From positions 1,922,001-1,986,000 of the forward strand of contig NZ_CP025624.1 in the NCBI RefSeq assembly GCF_002874965.1: 64,000 nucleotides of DNA, read 5' to 3'. The notes under the pieces were generated by a model that did not search any database, was not told the origin of the DNA, and was given only the letters and a program-made list of their open reading frames with translations. Each line of letters begins with the position of its first letter. Position 1 is the first letter of the stretch. Below, one piece after another: positions 18,174 through 26,816 of the stretch. The stretch comes from Pseudomonas sp. NC02 (GTDB lineage: Bacteria; Pseudomonadota; Gammaproteobacteria; Pseudomonadales; Pseudomonadaceae). The position numbers were made by a program, and so were the translations under genes.

Positions 18174-19018
18174 ACGCTGAAGCCGGCCTTGACCTGCTCA
18201 TACAGATGCAGTGCCAACAGGTTGCTGCTGTCGCCAAGCAGGTACAGGTGGTGCAGCGGCAGCGGCGGCAGTTCAGCTCCAGCAATCCGGCGCGTCAATC
18301 CCTTACCCAGGCGGCTTTCTTCCACCAACCCCACCGCCATGCCACTGCGGATACACGCTTCAACAGCGGGCGAACTCGCGCTTTCCAGCAGCACCCGATA
18401 GTAAGTGCCGTGCTCCTTCAGCGCTCGAATCGCTGCAGCGCGATAAGGGCAACCTGTCAGTTGCACGGCAATCGGCAGTGGCGCCTGCGGTGGGCAGCTG
18501 AAGTGTTCGGCGGCCACCCACAGCGGCTGGATTTCTCCCAGGCGCTCGCCTTGTTCCAACGGCTGGGCGCTGACAATCAGGGCCAGGTCCAACTGCCTGC
18601 TGGCGAACAGCGTGAGCAGTTCGCCACTGGAGCGCGCCTCTACCTCCAGTTCCAGCAGTGGGTTGTCGGCGACCAGGCGGGGCAGGAACTCCTGCATGAA
18701 GTCTGGCGCGTAAGAATCAGGCAAACCCAGGCGAATCTTGCCCTGCATGCGTTGCGGCGTGAGGGAGGCCAGCAAGCGGTCGTGGCTCTTGAGGAATTCG
18801 GTGGTTTCGCCCAGGAGTTTCTTGCCGTACATCGTCAGTTCAACCCCCTGGTTGCTGCGGCTGAACAGGCGTTGGCCGACCTGGTCTTCGAGCTTCTGGA
18901 TCTGCGTGGTCACCGTCGAGGCACTGCGGTGCACATGATTGGCCGCTTCGTTGAATCGCTGGAAGCGCGCCACCGCGTGGAAAGTGCGCAACAGGTCAAT
19001 ATTCAGTTGTTTGCTCAT
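18170..19018 (-). CDS. LysR-family transcriptional regulator
   Basis: The protein has 282 residues. The HTH reads LLRTFHAVARFQRFNEAANH with RSASTVTTQIQKLEDQVG as recognition segment, followed by the substrate-binding-like domain (KIRLGLPDSYAPDFMQEFLP). It is divergent from the DMT transporter at 19116 (97-bp gap), which is its most likely target. It is convergent with the LysR gene at 17277, and the two stops overlap by 4 bp. Confidence 0.88.
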   Translation of the reverse strand: MSKQLNIDLLRTFHAVARFQRFNEAANHVHRSASTVTTQIQKLEDQVGQRLFSRSNQGVELTMYGKKLLGETTEFLKSHDRLLASLTPQRMQGKIRLGLPDSYAPDFMQEFLPRLVADNPLLELEVEARSSGELLTLFASRQLDLALIVSAQPLEQGERLGEIQPLWVAAEHFSCPPQAPLPIAVQLTGCPYRAAAIRALKEHGTYYRVLLESASSPAVEACIRSGMAVGLVEESRLGKGLTRRIAGAELPPLPLHHLYLLGDSSNLLALHLYEQVKAGFSV

Positions 19019-19115
19019 GATTCCACTTTTAAGGATTAGTGGTACAGATTATTCAAATATACAGAATCATGCGCGGCACTTAGCCTTTTGGTCAATCAAG
19101 CGAACCGGAGGCTCA

Positions 19116-20015
19116 ATGAAGCGATCAACCGTGGGGCGGTTGCTGTTACAGGCGGTGTTCGTGCTGTCGTGGAGTTCGGGGTTTATCGGCGCGAAACTGG
19201 CGACCCGGAGTGATGGCGTGTTCAACGTGCTGTTCTGGCGTTTCTTGCTGGTGTCGTTGTGCCTGGCGCTGTTTTTGAACGTGCGGCTGCTGAAGGTTTC
19301 CTGGGCACAGATCCGCCATCACGCGGTGGTGGGTTTCCTCTCGCAGTTTCTCTATTTGACCTGTGTCTACGTGGCGATCCAGAACGGTTTGCCGCCGGGG
19401 ATTGCGGCGATCATCGCGGCCCTGCAGCCATTGATGACGGCGGCGCTGTCATCGGGTAGCCACGCCGAACGCAGCGGCGGCTGGCAGTGGCTGGGGTTGA
19501 TGATCGGTTTTGCCGGCGTGTCGATCGTCATCTTCGGGCAATACCACAACAGCGGGGCCGAAGTCGGGTGGGTCATGTATGCATTGCCCCTGGTGTCGGC
19601 ACTCGGTCTGACCGTGGCCACGCTGTACGAACGGCGGGCGGCCCGCACTGACTCCGGCGGCCTGAGCCTGGCGTTGTTTATCCAGTCGTTGCTGACCTTG
19701 ATCGGCTTTGCTGCAGCGGTGCTGTACACCGATACGCTGAGCATTCCGCGGACCCCCGACGTATTGATCTCCATCGTTTGGCTGACGGTGTTCTCTACCT
19801 TCGTGGCTTACCTGAGCCTGTGGATGTTGTTGCGCGTAATGACGGCTACCCATGTGGCGACATTGGTGTACCTGGAGCCTCCCGTGACACTGGTGTGGGC
19901 GGCACTGATGTTTGGCGATGAGATTCATGCGTCGACATATGCAGGGATCGCCGTGGTGGTGGCCGGGCTGATTCTGGTGCGACTGAAACAGCCGGTCGCA
20001 GTCTGTGCCTCTTGA
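19116..20015 (+). CDS. EamA/DMT-family inner-membrane transporter
   Basis: The protein has 299 residues with about ten hydrophobic segments in two EamA repeats. The first repeat includes LSWSSGFIGAKLATRSDG, the RhaT/YdcZ-like entry motif seen in many DMT exporters. The second ends with LVYLEPPVTLVWAALMFGDE. I chose ATG 19116 because GGAGG lies at 19107-19111; a longer frame starting at 18939 would run into the LysR promoter. It probably exports a small metabolite or amino acid under control of the divergent LysR protein. Confidence 0.87.
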   Translation: MKRSTVGRLLLQAVFVLSWSSGFIGAKLATRSDGVFNVLFWRFLLVSLCLALFLNVRLLKVSWAQIRHHAVVGFLSQFLYLTCVYVAIQNGLPPGIAAIIAALQPLMTAALSSGSHAERSGGWQWLGLMIGFAGVSIVIFGQYHNSGAEVGWVMYALPLVSALGLTVATLYERRAARTDSGGLSLALFIQSLLTLIGFAAAVLYTDTLSIPRTPDVLISIVWLTVFSTFVAYLSLWMLLRVMTATHVATLVYLEPPVTLVWAALMFGDEIHASTYAGIAVVVAGLILVRLKQPVAVCAS

Positions 20016-20175
20016 AAAGGTCAGTTTTTCTTTACCTGCTGTCTGCCCGTGGGTTCAGCAAGCTGACAGTTGGCACCTGTTAAAAAGTCTTATAGCCAAG
20101 CAGGAGCGCGGCTGGAACAAGGGGGCACTTTTTTTACCGGTATAAACGCTGGGCGGTCACGCCCGAGGATTCTGT

Positions 20176-20505
20176 ATGTTGTTACGTTATGCGGCATTGG
20201 CGGCTTTGGTCGTCGCGGCTTCCGGGTGTGTAGAGGAGCGGGTCGTACATGATCGACGACCGGTGCAGCGTGAATATGTAGAAGTCGTCGCGCCGCAACC
20301 GCCGCCGGTGCAGGTCATCGAGGTCGAGCCCGAAGGGCGGCCAGGTTACCTGTGGTCGCGTGGCTACTGGCGTTGGGAAGGCGGGCGCTATGTGGCGGTT
20401 CACGGCCACTGGGAGCCGGTACGGCCAGGTTATCGTTATGTCCACCCGCATTGGGAGCAGCGTAACGACGGCTATCACTGGCAGGGCGGCGGTTGGGTTC
20501 GCTGA
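20176..20505 (+). CDS. Small lipoprotein with YXWGXW-type (W-x-x-G-x-W) repeats
   Basis: The protein has 109 residues. Residues 1-18 form a lipoprotein signal with the lipobox AASGC. A Pro/Val-rich linker follows, then three aromatic repeats (GYLWSRGYWRWEGGRY, HGHWEPVRPGYRY, HPHWEQRNDGYHW). These repeats define the YXWGXW family of small envelope proteins of unknown role. GAGGAT precedes the ATG. The 160 bp before it contain no gene. It is convergent with the secreted unknown at 20521. Confidence 0.82.
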   Translation: MLLRYAALAALVVAASGCVEERVVHDRRPVQREYVEVVAPQPPPVQVIEVEPEGRPGYLWSRGYWRWEGGRYVAVHGHWEPVRPGYRYVHPHWEQRNDGYHWQGGGWVR

Positions 20506-20520
20506 CCGTTATCCGATGGC

Positions 20521-20931
20521 TTAAATCGGCTTCTTCGTACCCAGAAGCCGAACTTCCCTGAGCAGCGCCGCGCCCAACTGGCCGGTGCCAAGCTCCTTGT
20601 AACCTACCGCTTTAACATCGCCATTCTCTTCCGCCTGGATGAGGATCACCGGTGTTTCCTTGCCGGTGCCTTCGTCGACATGCATGGCGTACTGCGGGAT
20701 ATCCAGCTTGATCGGCGTGCCTGCCGCCTTGCCCTTCACATTGATCAGAAACGCCGCACAACCGGTGTCCACATCCTGACTGGTAGCGGAGCGACCGCTG
20801 ACGAAGCAGGTGTCGGGCAGGTCGGGCCAGGTGATGGCTTCGGCGAGGGTCAATGGGGACGTTAATGCCAGGCCGGCGAGAAAAAGCGTGCGCACGTTGG
20901 TCTTGTCTCTGGATAAAGTCAGTAAGGGCAT
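20521..20931 (-). CDS. Hypothetical secreted protein
   Basis: The frame has 136 residues with a cleavable signal (RTLFLAGLALTSPLTLAEA) and two cysteines (DTCFVSG and DTGCAAF) that may form a disulphide in a mature domain of about 105 residues. I do not recognise the family. ATG 20931 has a poor RBS. A GTG at 20895 would place the signal peptide at the very N-terminus and is a reasonable alternative. No partner gene is obvious: it lies between a small lipoprotein and a toxin-antitoxin pair. Confidence 0.6.
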   Translation of the reverse strand: MPLLTLSRDKTNVRTLFLAGLALTSPLTLAEAITWPDLPDTCFVSGRSATSQDVDTGCAAFLINVKGKAAGTPIKLDIPQYAMHVDEGTGKETPVILIQAEENGDVKAVGYKELGTGQLGAALLREVRLLGTKKPI

Positions 20932-20969
20932 TTTCTACCAAAGCCTTGACGCTTCTGCAACGCGACGCC

Positions 20970-21365
20970 TCAGGTCAGCCGCCGCATGCCGGTAGCCTTG
21001 GCCGCGCTGACATCAAATGTCGCCGTATATTCACAGCCTGCTGCGTGGGCGCAGCGTTCAATCAGGCAGTCGGCGAAATCGGCCCTGGTGCTTGTAAATC
21101 GCCGGAGTGCCTGCCAGATAACGTCGGCGTGCTCTACGGTCAGTTCGCGGGTACGCAGCAGCGTCTCCAGGACCGCAACCACTTCACTCTTGGCTGACTG
21201 GTAACTGGACTGCAGGACCCACACCAGTTCCACCACTGAAACCAGGCTGACAAAACCCGGCGAGGCAGTGGTGAGCGACTCGATCAGTCTGGATGCCTTT
21301 GGCGATTGGACGGGATCATCCTGGGTGACGTAACGCACCAGCACATTGGTATCCAGTCCAATCAT
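20970..21365 (-). CDS. PIN-domain toxin, VapC type
   Basis: The protein has 131 residues. The PIN acidic residues are visible: D5 (MIGLDTNVLVRY), E46 (VVELVW), D99 in RADFADC and D118 (TATFDVS). VapC toxins are Mg2+-dependent ribonucleases, usually cutting initiator tRNA or rRNA. ATG 21365 overlaps the antitoxin stop by 4 bp (ATGA), giving the usual antitoxin-first, coupled pair. Confidence 0.88.
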   Translation of the reverse strand: MIGLDTNVLVRYVTQDDPVQSPKASRLIESLTTASPGFVSLVSVVELVWVLQSSYQSAKSEVVAVLETLLRTRELTVEHADVIWQALRRFTSTRADFADCLIERCAHAAGCEYTATFDVSAAKATGMRRLT

Positions 21366-21604
21366 CGTGCTTTGGCTCCCTGTGCAGCGATGGCCAGGTT
21401 CATTTCTTCGATGCTGACGGGATTGGCGGGTTTGCGGATCAGCCCTTTGAGGTCCGACACAGTCTTGCTGGCCGCGATGATCGCAAACTTGCCCTCTTCC
21501 ATTTCGACGAATTCGACCCGGTCGCCAGTGTTCAGCCCAAGTGCGGCCCTGACTTGAACGGGAATGGTTATTTGGCCTTTTGAAGTGAGTGTGGCGGTAG
21601 CCAT
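21362..21604 (-). CDS. AbrB/MazE-family antitoxin, VapB type
   Basis: The protein has 80 residues. The swapped-hairpin AbrB DNA-binding domain is MATATLTSKGQITIPVQVRAA, residues about 1-50. The C-terminal tail (LIRKPANPVSIEEMNLAIA) would wrap the toxin. GAGAGG precedes ATG 21604; a longer start at 21676 lacks support and would run through the operator. It should neutralise the toxin at 20970 and repress its own promoter through the inverted repeat at 21628-21647. Confidence 0.87.
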   Translation of the reverse strand: MATATLTSKGQITIPVQVRAALGLNTGDRVEFVEMEEGKFAIIAASKTVSDLKGLIRKPANPVSIEEMNLAIAAQGAKAR

Positions 21605-21627
21605 GTTGAAAGCCTCTCTCGTGATAC

Positions 21628-21647
21628 TCCTTACCTTAGGGTAAGGA
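21628..21647. promoter_or_regulatory. Inverted repeat, candidate toxin-antitoxin autoregulatory operator
   Basis: TCCTTACC (21628-21635) and GGTAAGGA (21640-21647) are perfect 8-bp arms around TTAG. The repeat lies 24-43 bp before the antitoxin start, where AbrB-type antitoxins normally bind their own promoter. Confidence 0.65.
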
Positions 21648-21774
21648 ATAGTGGAGGGCAAGATCCATTGGTCCATAGGTTACTCATCTGGCGTGGGTGG
21701 GTCGGAACAGGTAAAACGATAGTCCGAACGTTTCCCGTCGACACGCCTGAAACCAGCCTTAAGAGATACAACAT

Positions 21775-22167
21775 ATGACCGACCGCCACCTCATCATCCC
21801 CACTTCCATGCACCCCATCGTCGAGCGCGCCGGCTACGTCCCGGCGGTAAAAGTCGGCAAGACCCTGTACTGCGCAGGGCAGGTCGGCCGCACGGAACAC
21901 CTGGAAGTCATCACCGATCCCGAGGCACAGTTCGTCGCCGCCTGGGAGAGCCTGCGCCTGGTATTGGAGGAGGGGGGCTGTACGTTTGAAGACGTGGTCG
22001 ACATGACCACCTACCACGTGAACATGAGCGAGCACATGGCGGTTTTCCGTGAAGTGAAAAACCGCCTGTTCCCTCGCGGGTTGTGCGCCTGGACGGTCAT
22101 TGGCGTATCAGAACTGGCCAACCCGGGCTTGCTGCTGGAGATCAAGTGCGTAGCGGTTCAGCGCTGA
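21775..22167 (+). CDS. RidA (YjgF/UK114) family protein, lacking the canonical arginine
   Basis: The protein has 130 residues and the RidA fold features: YVPAVKVGKTLYCAGQVG, ESLRLVLEEGGCTFEDVVDM, and a C-terminal LLLEIKCVAV strand. The catalytic Arg of the RidA enamine/imine deaminase (in P-x-R-S-C) appears replaced by Gly in PRGLCAWT. It therefore probably belongs to one of the non-RidA subgroups, and deaminase activity on aminoacrylate is doubtful. It starts with ATG 21775 and is convergent with ppnN after one base. Confidence 0.85.
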   Translation: MTDRHLIIPTSMHPIVERAGYVPAVKVGKTLYCAGQVGRTEHLEVITDPEAQFVAAWESLRLVLEEGGCTFEDVVDMTTYHVNMSEHMAVFREVKNRLFPRGLCAWTVIGVSELANPGLLLEIKCVAVQR

Positions 22168-22168
22168 C

Positions 22169-23542
22169 TCACTGCACCACGCGGTAGCACGGCACGTAGG
22201 CGGCGCCGCCTGGCAGTTTCATCCGGTGCTGCTCTACGAACGCCTTCAGCAACTCATCCAGCGGTTTCATGATCGCTGGGTCGCCATGAATCTCATACGG
22301 CCCGTTCTGCTCGATCAGGCGGATGCCCTTGTCCTTGACGTTGCCCGCCACAATCCCCGAGAACGCCCGGCGCAGGTTGGCCGCCAGTTCATGGGGCGGC
22401 AGCGCGTGGCTCAGTTGCAGGCTGGCCATGTTGGCGTGGGTCGGGTCGAACGGGCGCTGGAAGCCCTCGTCGATCTTCAGCAGCCAGTTGAAGTGGAACG
22501 CGTCGTTGCGCTCGCGGCGGAACTGTTTGACCGCTTTCAAGCCGACGGTCATCTGCCGTGCCACCTCAGCCGGGTCGTCAATGATGATCTGGTAATGAGC
22601 CTGGGCCGCTTCGCCCAGGGTCGCGCCGACGAACGCGTGCAACTGTTGCAGGTACGGCGCGGCGTGTTTCGGCCCGGTGAGGATCACCGGGAACGGCACG
22701 TCGCGGTTGTCCGGGTGCATCAGGATGCCCAGCAGGTACAGGAACTCTTCGGCGGTGCCGGCGCCGCCCGGGAAGATGATGATGCCGTGGCCGACGCGCA
22801 CGAAGGCTTCCAGGCGCTTTTCGATGTCCGGCAAAATCACCAGCTCATTGACGATCGGGTTCGGCGCCTCGGCGGCGATGATCCCCGGCTCGGTCAGGCC
22901 CAGGTAGCGCCCGCCGGTAATGCGTTGCTTGGCGTGGGAAATGGTCGCGCCCTTCATCGGGCCTTTCATCACGCCGGGGCCGCAGCCGGTGCACACGTCG
23001 AGGCTGCGCAGGCCGAGTTCGTGGCCGACTTTCTTGGTGTATTTGTATTCTTCGGTATTGATCGAGTGCCCGCCCCAGCACACCACGATCTTCGGCTCGA
23101 CGCCCGGGCGCAGGGTGCGGGCGTTGCGCAGCAGGTGGAACACGTAGTCGGTGATGCCCTGGGAGCTGCTCAGGTCGATGCGCTGGCTGTCCAGTTCGTT
23201 TTCGGTGTAGACGATGTCACGCAGGGCGCTGAACAGCATCTCCCGGGTACTGGCGATCATTTCACCATCGACGAACGCGTCAGCCGGTGCATTCAACAGT
23301 TCCAGGCGCACGCCACGGTCCTGCTGGTGGATGCGCACTTCGAAATCTTTATAGGCGTCGAGGATGGTCTTGGCGTTGTCGATGTGCGCGCCGGTGTTGA
23401 GGATGGCCAGGGCGCATTGACGGAAGAGGGTGTAGATGCTGCCGGTACCGGCTTCGCTCAGTTGCTGGACTTCACGTTGCGACAGCGTTTCAAGGCTGCC
23501 TTTAGGGCTTACGGAGGCATTGATGACTTGTCTTTGGGGCAT
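22169..23542 (-). CDS. ppnN: Nucleotide 5'-monophosphate nucleosidase PpnN (YgdH family)
   Basis: The protein has 457 residues. It has an N-terminal regulatory region, a central LOG-like Rossmann domain with CTGCGPGVMKGPMKGA and the nucleotide-site motif PGGAGTAEEFLYLLG, and a C-terminal domain. PpnN splits purine and pyrimidine monophosphates into base and ribose-5-phosphate and is activated by (p)ppGpp in E. coli. ATG 23542 (MPQRQVINASVSPKGS) has AGGGA upstream and gives the family length; a longer start at 23659 is not needed. Confidence 0.9.
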   Translation of the reverse strand: MPQRQVINASVSPKGSLETLSQREVQQLSEAGTGSIYTLFRQCALAILNTGAHIDNAKTILDAYKDFEVRIHQQDRGVRLELLNAPADAFVDGEMIASTREMLFSALRDIVYTENELDSQRIDLSSSQGITDYVFHLLRNARTLRPGVEPKIVVCWGGHSINTEEYKYTKKVGHELGLRSLDVCTGCGPGVMKGPMKGATISHAKQRITGGRYLGLTEPGIIAAEAPNPIVNELVILPDIEKRLEAFVRVGHGIIIFPGGAGTAEEFLYLLGILMHPDNRDVPFPVILTGPKHAAPYLQQLHAFVGATLGEAAQAHYQIIIDDPAEVARQMTVGLKAVKQFRRERNDAFHFNWLLKIDEGFQRPFDPTHANMASLQLSHALPPHELAANLRRAFSGIVAGNVKDKGIRLIEQNGPYEIHGDPAIMKPLDELLKAFVEQHRMKLPGGAAYVPCYRVVQ

Positions 23543-23689
23543 TCTGATTCCCTGAAAGCACAGCCACCGGACCATGCATGGCCAGTGGCTTGAGGATAGT
23601 GCGCGCCGTTTTCGGTCGCATTGGACTGGCATTTTCCCCGGCACTGGAGCCGAGCGCAAACACCGTCGCGCACCATCATGCCGCAGAAG

Positions 23690-24514
23690 TTACTGAATCA
23701 GCTTCCAGTTTTTGTAGAAAAACCGACGCAGGGTAAAGACTGCTCCGGCAAAGCCCGCGATCAGGCCGTTGAGCACCGACGGCACCAGGGTTGGCCGCAC
23801 GATGTCGATGAACAGGCAGTAGCGCTTGGCGTCGTTCTTGTTGAAGGAGGCATGCATCAGCGTGTCATCGAAGATAAACAGCGGATCATCGTGCCAGTAG
23901 TGTTTGTGCTTGCCGACCTGGATGTAGACGCCATCGTGATGGGGCGCCGGTGCCATGTTGTAGAGCACGCGGAACATCATGCGCAGCGGGCCGAAGTGAA
24001 ACGAGGTGGAACGGTTTTCGTTGAATACCGACACGCCGATGGTTTTCACGTAGGGCAGTTTTTCCCGCAGTTGCGGGATATCCAGGGTGGTCTCGATCGG
24101 GCGGCCGTACCATTGGAAAAACAGCATGCCGCGTTTTTTCTCGGCCATGCGCTCATCCAGGTACTGGATGATCTCGTCTTTGTTGGCCATGGCGTCGTCG
24201 ATCACCTTTTGCAGGTCTTCGCGCCAGGCGGGCGGCAGGTCGTTCATTTTATAAACGTGGCGATTGCGCTGGCTCAACAGGTCAAACAGCGTGTTGAACG
24301 GCGCCAGCAACCAGGTATTGCGGCCGTTGCCGATGAAATACTTCTTGATGGTCGCGCCGTCGTACAGGCCATTGCGCAGGAAATCGTACAGGCCGCAGAA
24401 CACCACCAGCAGCAGAAACACCAGGGTGGTCTTGGGGAAGCAATAAATGAACAGCAAGACGCCAAGGACCCAGGCGGCGGACGCCAGGCGTTTGCGGATG
24501 ACACTCTTACTCAT
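23690..24514 (-). CDS. lpxO: Lipid A 2-hydroxylase LpxO (aspartyl/asparaginyl beta-hydroxylase family)
   Basis: The protein has 274 residues. An N-terminal membrane anchor (about 8-45) precedes the Fe(II)/2-oxoglutarate dioxygenase domain with HFGPLRMMFRVLYNM, WHDDPLFIFDDTLMHASFN and RYCLFIDIVRP. These supply the His and Arg ligands expected in this family. It hydroxylates the secondary acyl chains of lipid A at the inner membrane. ATG 24514 has GGAG upstream. Immediately 5' are two tandem perfect hairpins (24532-24599), so expression may be controlled at the leader. Confidence 0.88.
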   Translation of the reverse strand: MSKSVIRKRLASAAWVLGVLLFIYCFPKTTLVFLLLVVFCGLYDFLRNGLYDGATIKKYFIGNGRNTWLLAPFNTLFDLLSQRNRHVYKMNDLPPAWREDLQKVIDDAMANKDEIIQYLDERMAEKKRGMLFFQWYGRPIETTLDIPQLREKLPYVKTIGVSVFNENRSTSFHFGPLRMMFRVLYNMAPAPHHDGVYIQVGKHKHYWHDDPLFIFDDTLMHASFNKNDAKRYCLFIDIVRPTLVPSVLNGLIAGFAGAVFTLRRFFYKNWKLIQ

Positions 24515-24531
24515 GAAACTGGGCTCCATCA

Positions 24532-24599
24532 GACGGTTTTCGATTGCTTCAAAACCGTCCGCGGTTGACTGGCAGGCCAGGCAAAGGAGTCAGTCAACC
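24532..24599 (-). promoter_or_regulatory. Two tandem hairpins in the lpxO leader
   Basis: Hairpin 1 has perfect 9-bp arms GACGGTTTT (24532-24540) and AAAACCGTC (24551-24559). Hairpin 2 has perfect 9-bp arms GGTTGACTG (24563-24571) and CAGTCAACC (24591-24599). Hairpin 1 ends about 17 bp from the lpxO start codon, close to the RBS. No T-run follows toward lpxO, so these are not simple terminators. A regulatory leader or DNA operators are both possible. Confidence 0.55.
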
Positions 24600-24898
24600 C
24601 GTGGGCATCATGCCCGAGCCGAAACATATCGAAATAATATGGTCATGATAGGGTGTTATCGCCCTCACGTGGCGTTTTAAATGCTGGAAATTTGTGAAGT
24701 CACTGCACAGATTTTTACCGCTGTCCCCCTAAAATGCCTCGGCGGATGGCCAGGCTGGCGGTGTTGCGGATAGCATTTTGTGAACAGAAGATTTGCGACT
24801 ATCGTGACGCTTCGGTTTTCCGGGCGTCATAGACCGGTACGATTGACGCTGTAATGGCCACCATTGGCCTTCGGCACCTTGGAAGAGGCAGAAATTTT
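24600..24898. other. Remainder of lpxO-fabV intergenic region
   Basis: With the hairpins next to lpxO the full gap is 384 bp. The rest contains no gene I can support. It should hold divergent promoters for lpxO and fabV; TTGACG at 24844-24849 is a possible -35 element, but no matching -10 is clear. Confidence 0.4.
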
Positions 24899-26092
24899 AT
24901 GATCATCAAACCGCGGGTTCGTGGCTTTATCTGTGTGACCGCTCACCCGGTTGGCTGTGAAGCGAATGTCAAAGAGCAGATCGACTACGTGACCGAACAC
25001 GGTGCCATTGAAGGCGGCCCGAAAAAGGTGCTAGTCCTCGGGGCTTCCACCGGCTACGGCCTGGCCGCGCGCATCAGCGCTGCCTTTGGCTGCGGCGCCG
25101 ACACCCTGGGCGTGTTTTTTGAGAAAGAAGGCGAAGAAGGCAAGCTCAGCTCTGCCGGCTGGTACAACAGCGCCGCCTTCGAGAAGTTTGCGCTGGAAAA
25201 AGGCCTGTACGCCAAGAGCATCAACGGCGATGCGTTCTCTGACGAGATCAAGCGCCTGACCATCGAAACCATCAAGAAAGACCTCGGCAAGATCGACCTG
25301 GTGGTCTACAGCCTGGCCGCGCCACGCCGTACCGACCCGCAAGGCGTGGTGCACAACTCCACCCTGAAGCCGATCGGCAAGGCTGTGACCCTGCGCGGCA
25401 TCAACACCGACAAGGGCGTTGTGGTCGACACCACCCTCGAACCGGCCACCCAGGAAGAAATCGACGGCACCGTGAAAGTCATGGGCGGCGAAGACTGGCA
25501 GCTGTGGATCGACGCCCTGCGTGACGCCGACGTGTTGGCCGAAGGCGCCAAGACCACCGCATTCACCTACCTCGGCGAAAAACTGACCCAGGACATCTAC
25601 TGGAACGGCTCCATCGGCGAAGCCAAGAAAGACCTGGACAAGAAAGTCCTGACCCTGCGCGAAAACCTCGCGGCGCTGAAAGGCGACGCCCGTGTGTCGG
25701 TACTCAAGGCAGTAGTGACCCAGGCCAGCTCGGCGATCCCGATCATGCCGCTGTACCTGTCGTTGCTGTTTAAAGTGATGAAAGAGCAGGGCACCCACGA
25801 AGGTTGCATCGAGCAGGTCTACGGCCTGTTCAAGGACAGCCTGTATGGCAAAGAGCCCAAGCTCGACGCCGACGGCCGCCTGCGCGCCGACCTCGCGGAA
25901 CTTGAGCCTAAGGTTCAGGACGCGGTAGCGGCCCTGTGGAATCAGGTCTCCGATGACAACGTCAACGAGATCAGCGATTTTGCCGGCTACAAGGCGGAAT
26001 TCCTGCGCCTGTTCGGTTTCGAGATCGACGGCGTGGACTACGACGCTGACGTGAATCCGACCGTGAAGATCAAGGGCCTGATTCAGGCTTAA
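24899..26092 (+). CDS. fabV: Enoyl-ACP reductase FabV (NADH)
   Basis: The protein has 397 residues. It starts [20 protein letters not shown], has the nucleotide-binding segment [17 protein letters not shown] and the extended Tyr-x8-Lys active site ([18 protein letters not shown] then KK). It catalyses the last reduction of fatty-acid elongation. FabV enzymes are known to be much less sensitive to triclosan than FabI. GGAAGAGG lies upstream of ATG 24899; a frame from 24854 lacks an RBS. A terminator follows. Confidence 0.95.
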   Translation: MIIKPRVRGFICVTAHPVGCEANVKEQIDYVTEHGAIEGGPKKVLVLGASTGYGLAARISAAFGCGADTLGVFFEKEGEEGKLSSAGWYNSAAFEKFALEKGLYAKSINGDAFSDEIKRLTIETIKKDLGKIDLVVYSLAAPRRTDPQGVVHNSTLKPIGKAVTLRGINTDKGVVVDTTLEPATQEEIDGTVKVMGGEDWQLWIDALRDADVLAEGAKTTAFTYLGEKLTQDIYWNGSIGEAKKDLDKKVLTLRENLAALKGDARVSVLKAVVTQASSAIPIMPLYLSLLFKVMKEQGTHEGCIEQVYGLFKDSLYGKEPKLDADGRLRADLAELEPKVQDAVAALWNQVSDDNVNEISDFAGYKAEFLRLFGFEIDGVDYDADVNPTVKIKGLIQA

Positions 26093-26111
26093 GCGCTTGC
26101 GGTAACGAAGA

Positions 26112-26136
26112 AGCGGCCTCCAGGGGCCGCTTTTTT
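26112..26136 (+). terminator. Rho-independent terminator of fabV
   Basis: AGCGGCC (26112-26118) pairs with GGCCGCT (26125-26131), followed by a T-run to 26136. It lies 20 bp after the fabV stop. Confidence 0.9.
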
Positions 26137-26192
26137 GTGCGCGTCATGCCAGACTGCGGCCGTTATCACACCCACGCTAACGGAGGATCTAC

Positions 26193-26816
26193 ATGACGAT
26201 TCGTGCAGTCGTTTTTGATTTCGGCGGTGTCCTGTTCGACTGGAACCCGCACCATCTCTACCGCCAGCTGATTACCGACGACCGGGAGCGCCAACGGTTC
26301 CTGGACACCGTCTGCACCCAGGCCTGGAACACCGAGCAGGACGCCGGGCGCAGTCTGGCTGAGGGCACCCGCGCGCTGATCGCCGAACATCCTCAGCATG
26401 CACCACTGATCCAGGCGTACTACGACCGCTGGCACGAGATGCTGCGTGGTTCATTGCCGGAGGGCGTGGCGATACTCGAAGCGTTGCATGAGGCGAAGAT
26501 GCCGCTGTTCGGCCTGACCAACTGGTCCGCCGAGACCTTTCCCTATGCCCGCGCCCACTATCCCTTCCTGCAGTATTTTCGCGACATCGTGGTGTCCGGC
26601 GAAATCAAGCTGATCAAGCCCGATCCTGCTATTTACCACGCCAGCCTGGCGCAGGTGCGCGCCCATTTGCCGGATATCCAGCCGGGTGAAGTGGTGTTTA
26701 TTGACGACGTAGCCGGCAATACCGAGGCGGCTACTGCGCTGGGTTGGCAGGGGATTCACCACGTGTCTGCCGCGCAGACCCGGGAGCGCTTGATCGAGCT
26801 GGGGGTGAGCCTCTAG
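26193..26816 (+). CDS. HAD-IA phosphatase (YihX-like)
   Basis: The protein has 207 residues. Motif I is VFDFGGVLFDWNP: the nucleophile Asp is present but the usual second Asp is Gly, as in YihX and the epoxide-hydrolase N-terminal group. Motif II is LTNWSAE, motif III lies around KLIKPDPAIY, and motif IV is VFIDDVAGN. It probably dephosphorylates a sugar phosphate; E. coli YihX acts on glucose-1-phosphate. CGGAGGA precedes ATG 26193. Its end overlaps the convergent LysR gene by 4 bp. Confidence 0.85.
   Translation: MTIRAVVFDFGGVLFDWNPHHLYRQLITDDRERQRFLDTVCTQAWNTEQDAGRSLAEGTRALIAEHPQHAPLIQAYYDRWHEMLRGSLPEGVAILEALHEAKMPLFGLTNWSAETFPYARAHYPFLQYFRDIVVSGEIKLIKPDPAIYHASLAQVRAHLPDIQPGEVVFIDDVAGNTEAATALGWQGIHHVSAAQTRERLIELGVSL

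Noticed and set aside
22226..23593. 455-codon open frame on the plus strand opposite ppnN
   Set aside because: It is fully antisense to ppnN, which has clear family motifs. Its composition is typical of a shadow frame.
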